From: an uncultured Lachnospiraceae bacterium
Lineage (GTDB): Bacteria; Bacillota; Clostridia; Lachnospirales; Lachnospiraceae
Assembly: GCA_902785635.1 (NCBI GenBank)
Contig: CACZZH010000008.1
Location: forward strand, 1-35,350
DNA: 35,350 bases
Direction of reading: 5' to 3'
The position numbers and the translations under genes are program-made. The notes under the pieces were generated by a model. That model worked only from the letters and a program-made list of their open reading frames with translations. It had not been told where the DNA came from and made no database searches. Shown in pieces: positions 1 to 6,769 of the stretch (its first letter is position 1; every line of letters begins with the position of its first letter).

Positions 1-1
1 G

Positions 2-355
2 AACGGATGGTCCCAGGAGGAACTGGCAGAGCAGCTGGATGTCAGTCGTCAATCCATTTCAAAATGGGAAAGTGCACAATCTACTCCTGACATGAACCGG
101 ATCCTGAAAATGTCAGATATCTTTGGTGTAAGTACGGATTACCTGTTAAAGGATGAAATGGTTATGCTGCCGGAAGAACGCTGCAGGAATAAAAAACGAA
201 AGATACATATTGATAATGAAGAAGCGACTCAGAAATGGGCCGCTTTTTGTTTGTGTTTTACAGACATATTCGTTTGCCTGATAAGACTTCGTACGGTTTG
301 CGGGAAGTCCTGTTCAGTCAAATGCTCGGGAATAGTATTCTCATGTGATTCATAG
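2..355 (+). CDS. XRE-family helix-turn-helix regulator, 5' end missing
   Basis: The reading frame is open from the left edge, so the start lies outside the window. The first ~45 residues contain an XRE/Cro [23 protein letters not shown] is the recognition-helix region, followed by the typical [18 protein letters not shown] end of the domain. The role inferred from the family is sequence-specific transcription control. After about base 185 the protein loses family resemblance. Its last ~125 bases overlap, tail to tail, a better-supported gene on the other strand (229-570). The C-terminal part may therefore be frameshifted or simply run on to a chance stop. Target genes cannot be told from here. 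Confidence 0.7.
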   Translation, partial: NGWSQEELAEQLDVSRQSISKWESAQSTPDMNRILKMSDIFGVSTDYLLKDEMVMLPEERCRNKKRKIHIDNEEATQKWAAFCLCFTDIFVCLIRLRTVCGKSCSVKCSGIVFSCDS

Positions 356-570
356 TACCTTATCATACAGCTTTCCTTATTATGACTTATCGATATGTGG
401 TCTTTTGATAAACATGGTGACACAATATTACCCATACTGTTTTCTTCTTCAAGTGTGTCAGCCATTGTTACCTGGCCTGTCGAGGATGATACTGTATATC
501 GAAGTCCTCCGTAGATGGCACATACAGAAAAGGTTGTGCAGAAAAAAGCGATAATGGTTTTCTTTTTCAT
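229..570 (-). CDS. small secreted or membrane-anchored protein of unknown function
   Basis: This encodes 113 residues. It begins [21 protein letters not shown], a positively charged start followed by a hydrophobic stretch, as in a signal peptide or single N-terminal anchor. The rest is polar, with two cysteines (SPCLS, ESCM) that could form a disulfide outside the cell. A strong GGAGGAGGG sits 5 bases before the ATG, which supports this start and the reality of the gene. I recognise no family. It is convergent with the XRE gene fragment and overlaps its 3' end. A possible promoter (TTGAAT, 16 bases, TAAAAA) lies between the gene and the hairpin at 634-701. Confidence 0.6.
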   Translation of the reverse strand: MKKKTIIAFFCTTFSVCAIYGGLRYTVSSSTGQVTMADTLEEENSMGNIVSPCLSKDHISISHNKESCMIRYYESHENTIPEHLTEQDFPQTVRSLIRQTNMSVKHKQKAAHF

Positions 571-633
571 AGTGTCCCTCCTCCGGCTGTCAAACCGGTT
601 TTTACCATAGAATTGCCTTGATTCAATTAGCAG

Positions 634-701
634 AATACCTCTGCAACTTAAAACGAAACTAAAAGAGACATTTTAGTCCGGTTTTAAGTTTCAGAGGTAT
701 T
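634..701. repeat. 68-bp nested inverted repeat (large hairpin) in divergent intergenic region
   Basis: The outer arms are 21 bases each (634-654 and 681-701) and pair except at one position. The inner arms ACTAAAA/TTTTAGT (658-664, 671-677) form a second stem around a GAGACA loop. On the plus strand the structure runs into TTTTTATT, so it could act as a terminator or attenuator. However, it lies between two divergently transcribed genes, where a simple end-of-gene terminator is not expected. A small non-autonomous element or a 5' leader structure are alternatives. The rest of the 571-812 gap holds the repeats at 713-734 and 767-794. Confidence 0.65.
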
Positions 702-712
702 TTTATTATCGT

Positions 713-734
713 AACGGAAAAGCAAACGGAAAAG
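713..734 (+). promoter_or_regulatory. tandem 10-bp direct repeat, candidate response-regulator binding site
   Basis: AACGGAAAAG occurs twice (713-722 and 725-734), perfectly repeated with a 12-base period. OmpR/PhoB-family regulators bind tandem direct repeats with a period of about one helical turn, close upstream of the -10. A weak -10-like TATGTA (756-761) follows with no good -35, as at activator-dependent promoters. The OmpR-type regulator encoded at 6092-6769 in the same gene run is the obvious candidate ligand. That link is inference. Confidence 0.45.
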
Positions 735-766
735 TGGTCACAGGCAGCTGAGGTTTATGTATGGTG

Positions 767-794
767 AACACAGTGGATTTAAATAGCCTGTGTT
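767..794 (+). promoter_or_regulatory. inverted repeat just before the operon's first ribosome binding site
   Basis: AACACAG (767-773) and CTGTGTT (788-794) are perfect 7-base arms separated by 14 bases. They end 8 bases before the GGAGG at 803-807. The element could be an operator or a 5'-leader hairpin limiting access to the ribosome binding site. Nothing in the sequence decides between these. Confidence 0.35.
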
Positions 795-812
795 ATTCGG
801 ATGGAGGACATG

Positions 813-2099
813 ATGAGAAAAATATCAGAACCGACTGAAAGACTTGTTCCCGATCGGTGTCAGGAAGCTTTATATAATGAAATGATGACAGCTCTGGGAA
901 GGATTGCGAAAGAACACATGCATCTGCCTGCTTTTCAATTCTTTGTAGATGTGACCCGTTCCTGGCACGAGAAGATGTGCGGGGAGATAGAGAAACTTTT
1001 GGTAGTTGTAGCCGGAACCGGCATTCCGGATGAACTGCTGCGTGCAGCCGGTGTAGTTCCTTCCTATATTCTTGGAGGCAGCAGGGAGGCCTGCATGTAT
1101 TCGGATGACCGGATGCCCAGGGATGCTGATCCTGTGAGCCGGTCTATCCTGGGATATCTGTATCAGATGGCAGAGAAGGACACTTCCGGCCTGCTGATCC
1201 TGATTCCTCTGTATTCGGACAGCATGAGAAAGATCGCTTACCAGCTGACTCTCGCCGGTTGGAACGTGGTTATGGTAGACATGCCCCCGTTGCAGGATAG
1301 TTCGGCGGCTCTGGAAAAGTGGAAGGAACAGGTTTTACAGGCTGCAATAGCCGTGGCAGATCATGTGCATAGCCGTATAACAGCCACTTCCTTAAAGAAG
1401 GCAGTCCGGGAAGCGGTAAAAGCCAGAAGTGAAATGCAGATGTTTCTGCGGACAGTGACGTGTGAGGAGAATGTCTTTTCTCCTATGGCCAGGATCCTGG
1501 TGCAAAACTCCTATTATTATACGGATGACCTTGCAGAATGGACGAGGAATCTTGGACGGCTTCGCGATGAAATATGGCAGACAATCTGCCGGAAAGGAGA
1601 CAGGTATCGGGATGCTCCCAGGATACTGCTCATGGGTTCACCCGTTTTTTTTCCGAATGAAAAACTGCCGTCTCTGTTTTCAGACGCCCATTTACATGTG
1701 GTTCGGAATATTGATCCTTCTACAGAAGTGTTTGAGATGATTCCACATATTGCAAAGGCCGGCAACAGCGCAGAGCGGATCCTGACGGCAGTGGCGGAAG
1801 AATGGTATAGACATGATGTTTCAGGTGCGTATATCAGGAATGAAACCCTCCGGCAAAAGATCATGGAAATTCTTGAGACGGATGAAGTGGAAGGGGTCGT
1901 ATACCATATCCTGAAGGGTCAGATCGAACCGGACTTTGAACTGGCATGGTTCGAGGATTTGTTTGAAAAGGCTGATATCCCTGTTTTCCGTCTGGAAACG
2001 GACTATCAATACCAGGATGTGGAACAGCTCCGTATCCGGATGGAGGCATTTTCTGAAATGCTGACACAAAGGAGATTTTCAAGGAGGAAGGCGGTATGA
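813..2099 (+). CDS. HgdB/2-hydroxyacyl-CoA dehydratase-like protein lacking cluster cysteines
   Basis: This encodes 428 residues of the 2-hydroxyacyl-CoA dehydratase D-component family (HgdB, FldB/C, double-cubane cluster proteins). Family landmarks aligned with the paralogue at 3277-4557 are PDELLRAAGVVP (PQELVYAAGAIP), DDRMPRDADP (DDLYPRDACP), GSPVFFPNEK (GSPVIFPNMK), GVVYHILKG and DVEQLRIRMEAF. All positions that carry cysteine in the paralogue are changed: D106 for C111, S135 for C141 and Q370 for C373. It probably cannot hold an Fe-S cluster itself and may be a structural or regulatory partner in a heterodimer. The start is taken at 813, 5 bases after GGAGG; ATGs at 801 and 810 fit worse. 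Its end overlaps the next gene by 4 bases, implying translational coupling. Confidence 0.85.
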   Translation: MRKISEPTERLVPDRCQEALYNEMMTALGRIAKEHMHLPAFQFFVDVTRSWHEKMCGEIEKLLVVVAGTGIPDELLRAAGVVPSYILGGSREACMYSDDRMPRDADPVSRSILGYLYQMAEKDTSGLLILIPLYSDSMRKIAYQLTLAGWNVVMVDMPPLQDSSAALEKWKEQVLQAAIAVADHVHSRITATSLKKAVREAVKARSEMQMFLRTVTCEENVFSPMARILVQNSYYYTDDLAEWTRNLGRLRDEIWQTICRKGDRYRDAPRILLMGSPVFFPNEKLPSLFSDAHLHVVRNIDPSTEVFEMIPHIAKAGNSAERILTAVAEEWYRHDVSGAYIRNETLRQKIMEILETDEVEGVVYHILKGQIEPDFELAWFEDLFEKADIPVFRLETDYQYQDVEQLRIRMEAFSEMLTQRRFSRRKAV

Positions 2100-3280
2100 A
2101 CAAACGACGAACAAGGATAATCACAGGAATAATCTGCCTGATAATTGCTGTACTGGCATATTTTGCGGAGAGATTTCCGTTTTATGTATATGAGGAGGAA
2201 GAACTTCATACTTCGCTGCAGCAGTTTTTTACTGTGGAACATCTTGTACGGCTCCTGCCGTTTTTGATTGTGATCGTAATGACAGCCGTATCGATCCGGA
2301 TATGTATATGGATCAGGGGGTTCCTGTTTCCGAAGGATCAGCGCGCCAGGAAGGAAGAGAAGGGAAAGGGAAGACCGGTAAACCTGAAGAAAGGGAAAAG
2401 ACCGCTGTTTATGACGGCGCGCTGGATCTTCATGATCGCTTTTTCCATATTAGTCATGTTTGGCGGGATCTGGTTCGGTTTTACCCTTGTGGGTATTGAC
2501 TTTCCCGTCCTGGCCTGCCCAACCAATCGGGATCAGCTGATTGAGAGCAGCTGTTATTTCCTTTCGCATCTTCCGGTGCTCTTTGAGGAATACTCTGCCG
2601 GTGGCATAGTCCTGTTCTTTATTTCCACAATTGGGTTTGCTCTTTTGCTTGGAAGAACGATATGCGGGTTTCTTTGTCCTATGGGTCTTTTACAGGACAT
2701 CATGCACGTGATCCGACAGAAGACCAGGACGGAAGGGATCTCCATGACGCAGAGTCTTTACAGACGTCTTACACCGGTAAAGTGGTTAATGATCCTGTTA
2801 ATGTTCGGACTGGTCTTCGCAGGTGGAGAGTTCTGCAGCTTCTGTCCAGCACTTGTGACTTCCCCGGTATTAGCCGGAATGAAGGTCAGCATCTATCTGA
2901 GTGGATTTATGATGGTATTCGTGCTGGTCGGCAGTTTCTTCAAACGGCGGTTCTGGTGCAATATATGTCCACTTGGTTATCTCATTGGGCTTACACACAG
3001 GATATCACCATTCCGCGTGAAAAAGGATACGGTATCCTGCACAGAGTGTGGGGCATGTTATGAAGCATGTCCGATGGGAATCAAGATGATTTATACCGAG
3101 CGTGAAAAGACAGACGTAACGGATATCAACTGTATCATGTGTGGAGAATGTGTCCGCAGTTGTCCGGAGGACAATGCGTTGGCGCTGGCTTTTGCGGGAA
3201 AGAAATTCTATACGGCATCGAGAGCCGGCGTGATGTCGGGTTTTGAGTGTGGTTCACATCCGGAAAAGGAGATGGAATGA
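2096..3280 (+). CDS. NapH/YccM-like 4Fe-4S membrane electron-transfer protein
   Basis: This encodes 394 residues. Hydrophobic segments lie near residues 8-25, 57-75, 105-130, 155-185, 227-245 and 258-282, so it is a multi-pass inner-membrane protein. Two NapH-type cysteine motifs lie at membrane edges: CGFLCP (C190, C194) and CNICP (C288, C291). A C-terminal ferredoxin domain carries two [4Fe-4S] motifs, C315/C318/C321/C325 and C346/C349/C352/C356. Family members pass electrons between membrane carriers and soluble redox enzymes. Between two HgdB-like genes, and overlapping both by 4 bases, it is the likely electron feed for that enzyme or its activator. This last point is inference. A basic linker (residues ~82-100) should be cytoplasmic. 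Confidence 0.88.
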   Translation: MNKRRTRIITGIICLIIAVLAYFAERFPFYVYEEEELHTSLQQFFTVEHLVRLLPFLIVIVMTAVSIRICIWIRGFLFPKDQRARKEEKGKGRPVNLKKGKRPLFMTARWIFMIAFSILVMFGGIWFGFTLVGIDFPVLACPTNRDQLIESSCYFLSHLPVLFEEYSAGGIVLFFISTIGFALLLGRTICGFLCPMGLLQDIMHVIRQKTRTEGISMTQSLYRRLTPVKWLMILLMFGLVFAGGEFCSFCPALVTSPVLAGMKVSIYLSGFMMVFVLVGSFFKRRFWCNICPLGYLIGLTHRISPFRVKKDTVSCTECGACYEACPMGIKMIYTEREKTDVTDINCIMCGECVRSCPEDNALALAFAGKKFYTASRAGVMSGFECGSHPEKEME

Positions 3281-4557
3281 TGATCGAAGAAAAGAAATTG
3301 ACTAAGGAAGAACGTCAGGAAATACGTTTTATAAAAAAGGAAACTATGACCTGCGCCAAATACCTGCGCAGGATGAAAGAACTGGATGGAATGCCGGAGG
3401 AACTGCAGCCGTTCCTGGATACGCTCAGGACTGTCTATGTGGATATGAAAAACCCGCTGGTGCAGTATCATCAGAAGACGGTGGGGACGTACTGCGTAAT
3501 GGCACCACAGGAACTGGTCTATGCGGCAGGCGCGATCCCTGTCAAGCTGTGCAGCGGGAACTATACCGCTTTTTCAATCGGTGACGACCTGTATCCCAGG
3601 GACGCCTGCCCACTGGTAAAGGCCGTAGCCGGTTTCCAGAAAATGGGCCTTATGCCCGTGTACAGGGACTGCAGCCTGATGGCGGTACCGGTCACCTGTG
3701 ATTGCAAGAAAAAAATCGTGGAAATGCTGGAACAGACACACAGCGTGGTATCCTTGTCCGTCCCTGCCGGCCGGGAAGATGAAGATATCGACAGGTATGT
3801 GGAGGAACTCTACCGTTTTATAGATACGCTGGAAGTGGTGACCGGAAATCATGTCACATGGGACTCGCTTGCAGCCGGCATGAATATGACAGGCCAGGCG
3901 AAATATGAGCTGTCCAGATTCCTGAAGCTGAAAAAAAGAATGCCGTATCTGATGTGGGGGACGCATATCCTTGCGGTTATGAACGCAGCTGCCTATATGA
4001 GGGCGGATTCATGGAGTTTTCATATGAACAGGCTGAACAGTGAGCTGGAGAAGAGGATCGAAAAAGGAGAGAAGGTCACTTCGAGGAACCGGCCCCGTAT
4101 TTTGCTGACAGGATCGCCTGTCATTTTCCCGAACATGAAGATCCCGCTCCTGATCGAGGAGATGGGCGGAATCCTGGCGGCGGATGAGACCTGTATGGGT
4201 GAAAGGGGCATGTCAGATCCGTCTGTAGTTGTGGATGAAAGCTTCGATGGGATCCTGCGGGCTCTGGCAAACCAGGTAATCCGGCCATGCTCCTGCCCGA
4301 CTTTTGTCAACAACAGGGAGCGTGTCTACAGAATACGTCAGATGATCAAAGACTATCAGATCCAGGGCGTGATCTACCATGTTCTGCGTGGATGCCTTGT
4401 GTATGACTATGAATACCAGTTGCTTGAGGAGGAACTTGGTAAAATGGGAATCCCGGTGATCCGGATGGAAAGTGACTACAATGAGGAAGATGTGGAACAG
4501 CTCCGTATCCGTACGGAAGCGTTTATTGAACTGATCCGGCTGAAGCAGGCCGCATAA
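3277..4557 (+). CDS. HgdB/double-cubane-type 2-hydroxyacyl-CoA dehydratase family protein
   Basis: This encodes 426 residues of the HgdB/BcrB/DCCP family. The three canonical cluster-ligand positions are occupied: C111 in PRDACP, C141 in TCDCKKK and C373 in YHVLRGC. Extra cysteines (C92 in KLCSG, C143, ETCMGERG, RPCSCP) resemble the cysteine-rich pattern of double-cubane cluster proteins, which hold an [8Fe-9S] cluster and reduce small substrates with ATP-driven electrons from an HgdC-type activator. The substrate is unknown: dehydration of a 2-hydroxyacyl-CoA and reduction of a small molecule both remain possible. No CoA-transferase is nearby, which mildly favours the second. The ATG at 3277 follows AAGGAG and overlaps the preceding stop (ATGA). 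Confidence 0.88.
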   Translation: MMIEEKKLTKEERQEIRFIKKETMTCAKYLRRMKELDGMPEELQPFLDTLRTVYVDMKNPLVQYHQKTVGTYCVMAPQELVYAAGAIPVKLCSGNYTAFSIGDDLYPRDACPLVKAVAGFQKMGLMPVYRDCSLMAVPVTCDCKKKIVEMLEQTHSVVSLSVPAGREDEDIDRYVEELYRFIDTLEVVTGNHVTWDSLAAGMNMTGQAKYELSRFLKLKKRMPYLMWGTHILAVMNAAAYMRADSWSFHMNRLNSELEKRIEKGEKVTSRNRPRILLTGSPVIFPNMKIPLLIEEMGGILAADETCMGERGMSDPSVVVDESFDGILRALANQVIRPCSCPTFVNNRERVYRIRQMIKDYQIQGVIYHVLRGCLVYDYEYQLLEEELGKMGIPVIRMESDYNEEDVEQLRIRTEAFIELIRLKQAA

Positions 4558-4570
4558 AGGGAGGAAAAGT

Positions 4571-5362
4571 ATGGGATATTATATAGGACTGGATGGAGGA
4601 TCCACTTATCTGAAAGCGGCCCTGGTCGGTGAAGGACGTGTCATGGATACAATGGTACATGGCACCGGGATCGATAACGATGGTACGGCGAAAAAACTCA
4701 CGGAGGAGCTGTGCCGGCGGAACAACCTTACGATTTCTGATATCGGCGGCATTATGGCCACCGGGTACAGCAGAAAAGTACTGGAAACTGCGGATGACGA
4801 TATTTCCGAAATCACGGCACATGCATACGGAATCAGGCTGACAGCACCGAAAGAATACCATCCCGGGATGATCATTGATATCGGAGGGCAGGACAGCAAG
4901 ATTATTTATCTTGACAGTAATTATACCGTGAAAAATTTCAGCATGAATGATAAGTGTGCTGCCGGAACAGGGAAGTTTATGGAAGTAATCGCGCAGATTC
5001 TGGAGACGACCATTGACCGGGTGGGGCCGCTTTCTTTAGAGAGCACAAGCCCCTGTGATATTAACAGCACCTGTGTGGTCTTTGCCCAGTCGGAAGTCAT
5101 TTCTCTGGTAGCCAGGAAATATGACCGGCGGGATATCCTGTGCGGGATGCATATATCCATGGCACGCAGGATTATCAAGATGATGAAAAAATCTGAAAAG
5201 GGCGGAGACATCCTGATGACCGGTGGAGGTGCCTTGAATATAGGATTGCACCGTGCATTCGAGGAGGAACTGATGAGGGATGTTTACGTGGCATCGCACC
5301 CACAGTTCAATGGAGCGATCGGCGCTGCCCTGATTGCAAGTGAAAGGGGGCCGGTGCGATGA
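4571..5362 (+). CDS. HgdC-type ATPase activator of the dehydratase (BadF/BadG/BcrA/BcrD family)
   Basis: This encodes 263 residues, the usual HgdC/DCCP-reductase size. An N-terminal ASKHA nucleotide-binding fold starts GLDGGSTYLKA, followed by GGQDSK (105-110) and the C-terminal MTGGGALN phosphate motif. The cysteines expected to bridge one [4Fe-4S] cluster across a homodimer are C129 (KCAAGTG) and C168 (TCVVFAQSE). ATP hydrolysis drives low-potential electrons into the cluster of the partner protein, here most likely the product of 3277-4557. It sits 13 bases after that gene with GGGAGG as the ribosome site and overlaps the next gene by 4 bases. Confidence 0.93.
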   Translation: MGYYIGLDGGSTYLKAALVGEGRVMDTMVHGTGIDNDGTAKKLTEELCRRNNLTISDIGGIMATGYSRKVLETADDDISEITAHAYGIRLTAPKEYHPGMIIDIGGQDSKIIYLDSNYTVKNFSMNDKCAAGTGKFMEVIAQILETTIDRVGPLSLESTSPCDINSTCVVFAQSEVISLVARKYDRRDILCGMHISMARRIIKMMKKSEKGGDILMTGGGALNIGLHRAFEEELMRDVYVASHPQFNGAIGAALIASERGPVR

Positions 5363-6045
5363 CATGGCTTTTACAGGGAACAATGGCAGGAGCCTCCGTA
5401 GGAATGGGATGCGGCACCTGCTGCGGGACGGGGATCAGCGCGTTTTTGTTTGGCTATCTGACAACACATACACAGGGGATCAGGCAGTCTGTCCGGGCGT
5501 TTTTAAGCTTCTATCTGGGGAAAGTGATGACTGTTACGTCGCTTTGCCTTGCAGCCTCGCTGCTGGGGACTCAGATCCTCGATGAACGGGGCACACTATT
5601 CGGGATCAATGTCCATTTGGCCACGAAGATAGTGATGGGCGTGATGGCACTATGGATGATTATTGCCTGGATTCGGGAACGAAACAGAAAAGGATGCACT
5701 TCCTGCGGCCACTGCAGCGAGCCGCATCCTGCCGGCCGTCATTCAGAACAGGGAACAAAAGCAAGCGCCCTGATGCTCTGGACGATGGGAAGCCTGTATG
5801 GCATCTCTCCATGCGCACCCCTCATCCTGATGCTGGGGTACGCGGTAACCATGCCTGCTTATGCTGCAGCCCTGACGGGAACCGTCTTCGCACTCTCCAG
5901 CGCAATTGTGCCGACCATCTTCATGCTTGTTTTATCCGGAGTTCTATCCCCCAAAATCATGAAGGAAATGCCGGAATACCTGGACTGGTTCCGCCTGGCT
6001 GTTTACATCCTGCTGTTCGGGATTGTTGCAGCTGAATTCCTATGA
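5359..6045 (+). CDS. cysteine-rich TauE/SafE (DsbD_2/UreH-like) membrane protein
   Basis: This encodes 228 residues with about six membrane segments in the pattern of the DsbD_2/sulfite exporter TauE-SafE-like family. Cysteine motifs stand out: GCGTCCG in the first segment (C18, C21, C22), a cytoplasmic-loop CTSCGHC (C113, C116, C119) next to histidines, and SPCAP (C152). Relatives move reducing equivalents or metals across the membrane. The paired N-terminal and SPC cysteines resemble the thiol relay of CcdA/DsbD proteins. As the last gene of the 4-base-overlapping run it may supply electrons, or metal or sulfur, for the Fe-S enzymes encoded before it. The ATG at 5359 overlaps the activator's stop, with AGGGGG upstream. 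Confidence 0.75.
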   Translation: MTWLLQGTMAGASVGMGCGTCCGTGISAFLFGYLTTHTQGIRQSVRAFLSFYLGKVMTVTSLCLAASLLGTQILDERGTLFGINVHLATKIVMGVMALWMIIAWIRERNRKGCTSCGHCSEPHPAGRHSEQGTKASALMLWTMGSLYGISPCAPLILMLGYAVTMPAYAAALTGTVFALSSAIVPTIFMLVLSGVLSPKIMKEMPEYLDWFRLAVYILLFGIVAAEFL

Positions 6046-6091
6046 TATGATGACATCAAGAAAAATGTGATTAGGGTAAAAGGAGATTTTC

Positions 6092-6769
6092 ATGAAAATA
6101 CTTCTTGCAGAAGATGACAGGGATATGGCAAAGGGTATTTCAGTCTTTTTGGGAAGGAACCATTATACTGTTGATATAGTGGACAACGGGACGGATGCAT
6201 ATGATTACCTGTCCGGCGGAGATTATAATATGGCGATCCTGGATATCATGATGCCCGGTATGTCCGGGATAGAAGTCCTGAAAAAGATCCGCAAAGAAGG
6301 GAATAAGATCCCGATCCTTCTGCTTACAGCCATGGGAGAGGTAGAAGACCGGATTGACGGGTTGGATGCGGGCGCTGATGATTATCTGCCAAAACCTTTT
6401 GATGCCGGCGAGCTCCTTGCCAGGGTTAAGGCGCTTCTGCGCAGGGTGGAAAACTATACTCCGGATACTCTGGAAGCCGGTGACCTGAAACTTGACAGGA
6501 ACAGTTGCCGACTGAGCTGCGGACGCAACAGCGTCAGCCTGAACCTGAAAAGCTTTCAGGTTATGGAGATGCTTATGCTTGGCCGGGGACGTATTATTTC
6601 CACCAATGAATTCATGGATCATATCTGGGGATGGGACAGTGAAGCCGAGATCAATGTGGTCTGGGTGAATATCTCTTCCCTGAGAAAACAGCTCCAGGCG
6701 ATTCGTTCAAGATGCAGTATAAAGGCTGTCCGGGGTGCCGGATATATGTTGGAGAGCGGTTGTGATTAA
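6092..6769 (+). CDS. OmpR/PhoB-family response regulator
   Basis: This encodes 225 residues: a receiver domain (1-~118) with the acidic pair in AEDD, phosphoacceptor D51 in LDIMMPGMSG, T in LLTAM and K in PKPF. A winged-helix DNA-binding domain follows (~127-222), ending VRGAGYML as in OmpR/PhoB. AAAAGGAG lies 8 bases before the ATG. It overlaps the kinase gene by 8 bases, so the two form a two-component pair. It follows the Fe-S operon on the same strand by 46 bases without a visible terminator. Control of that operon, perhaps through the 10-bp tandem repeats at 713-734, is inferred. Confidence 0.95.
   Translation: MKILLAEDDRDMAKGISVFLGRNHYTVDIVDNGTDAYDYLSGGDYNMAILDIMMPGMSGIEVLKKIRKEGNKIPILLLTAMGEVEDRIDGLDAGADDYLPKPFDAGELLARVKALLRRVENYTPDTLEAGDLKLDRNSCRLSCGRNSVSLNLKSFQVMEMLMLGRGRIISTNEFMDHIWGWDSEAEINVVWVNISSLRKQLQAIRSRCSIKAVRGAGYMLESGCD

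Noticed and set aside
761..838. 25-codon upstream open frame overlapping the start of the first HgdB-like gene
   Set aside because: It has a GAGG at a usable distance, but it overlaps the likely -10 region and the inverted repeat, so it is more likely chance than a leader peptide.
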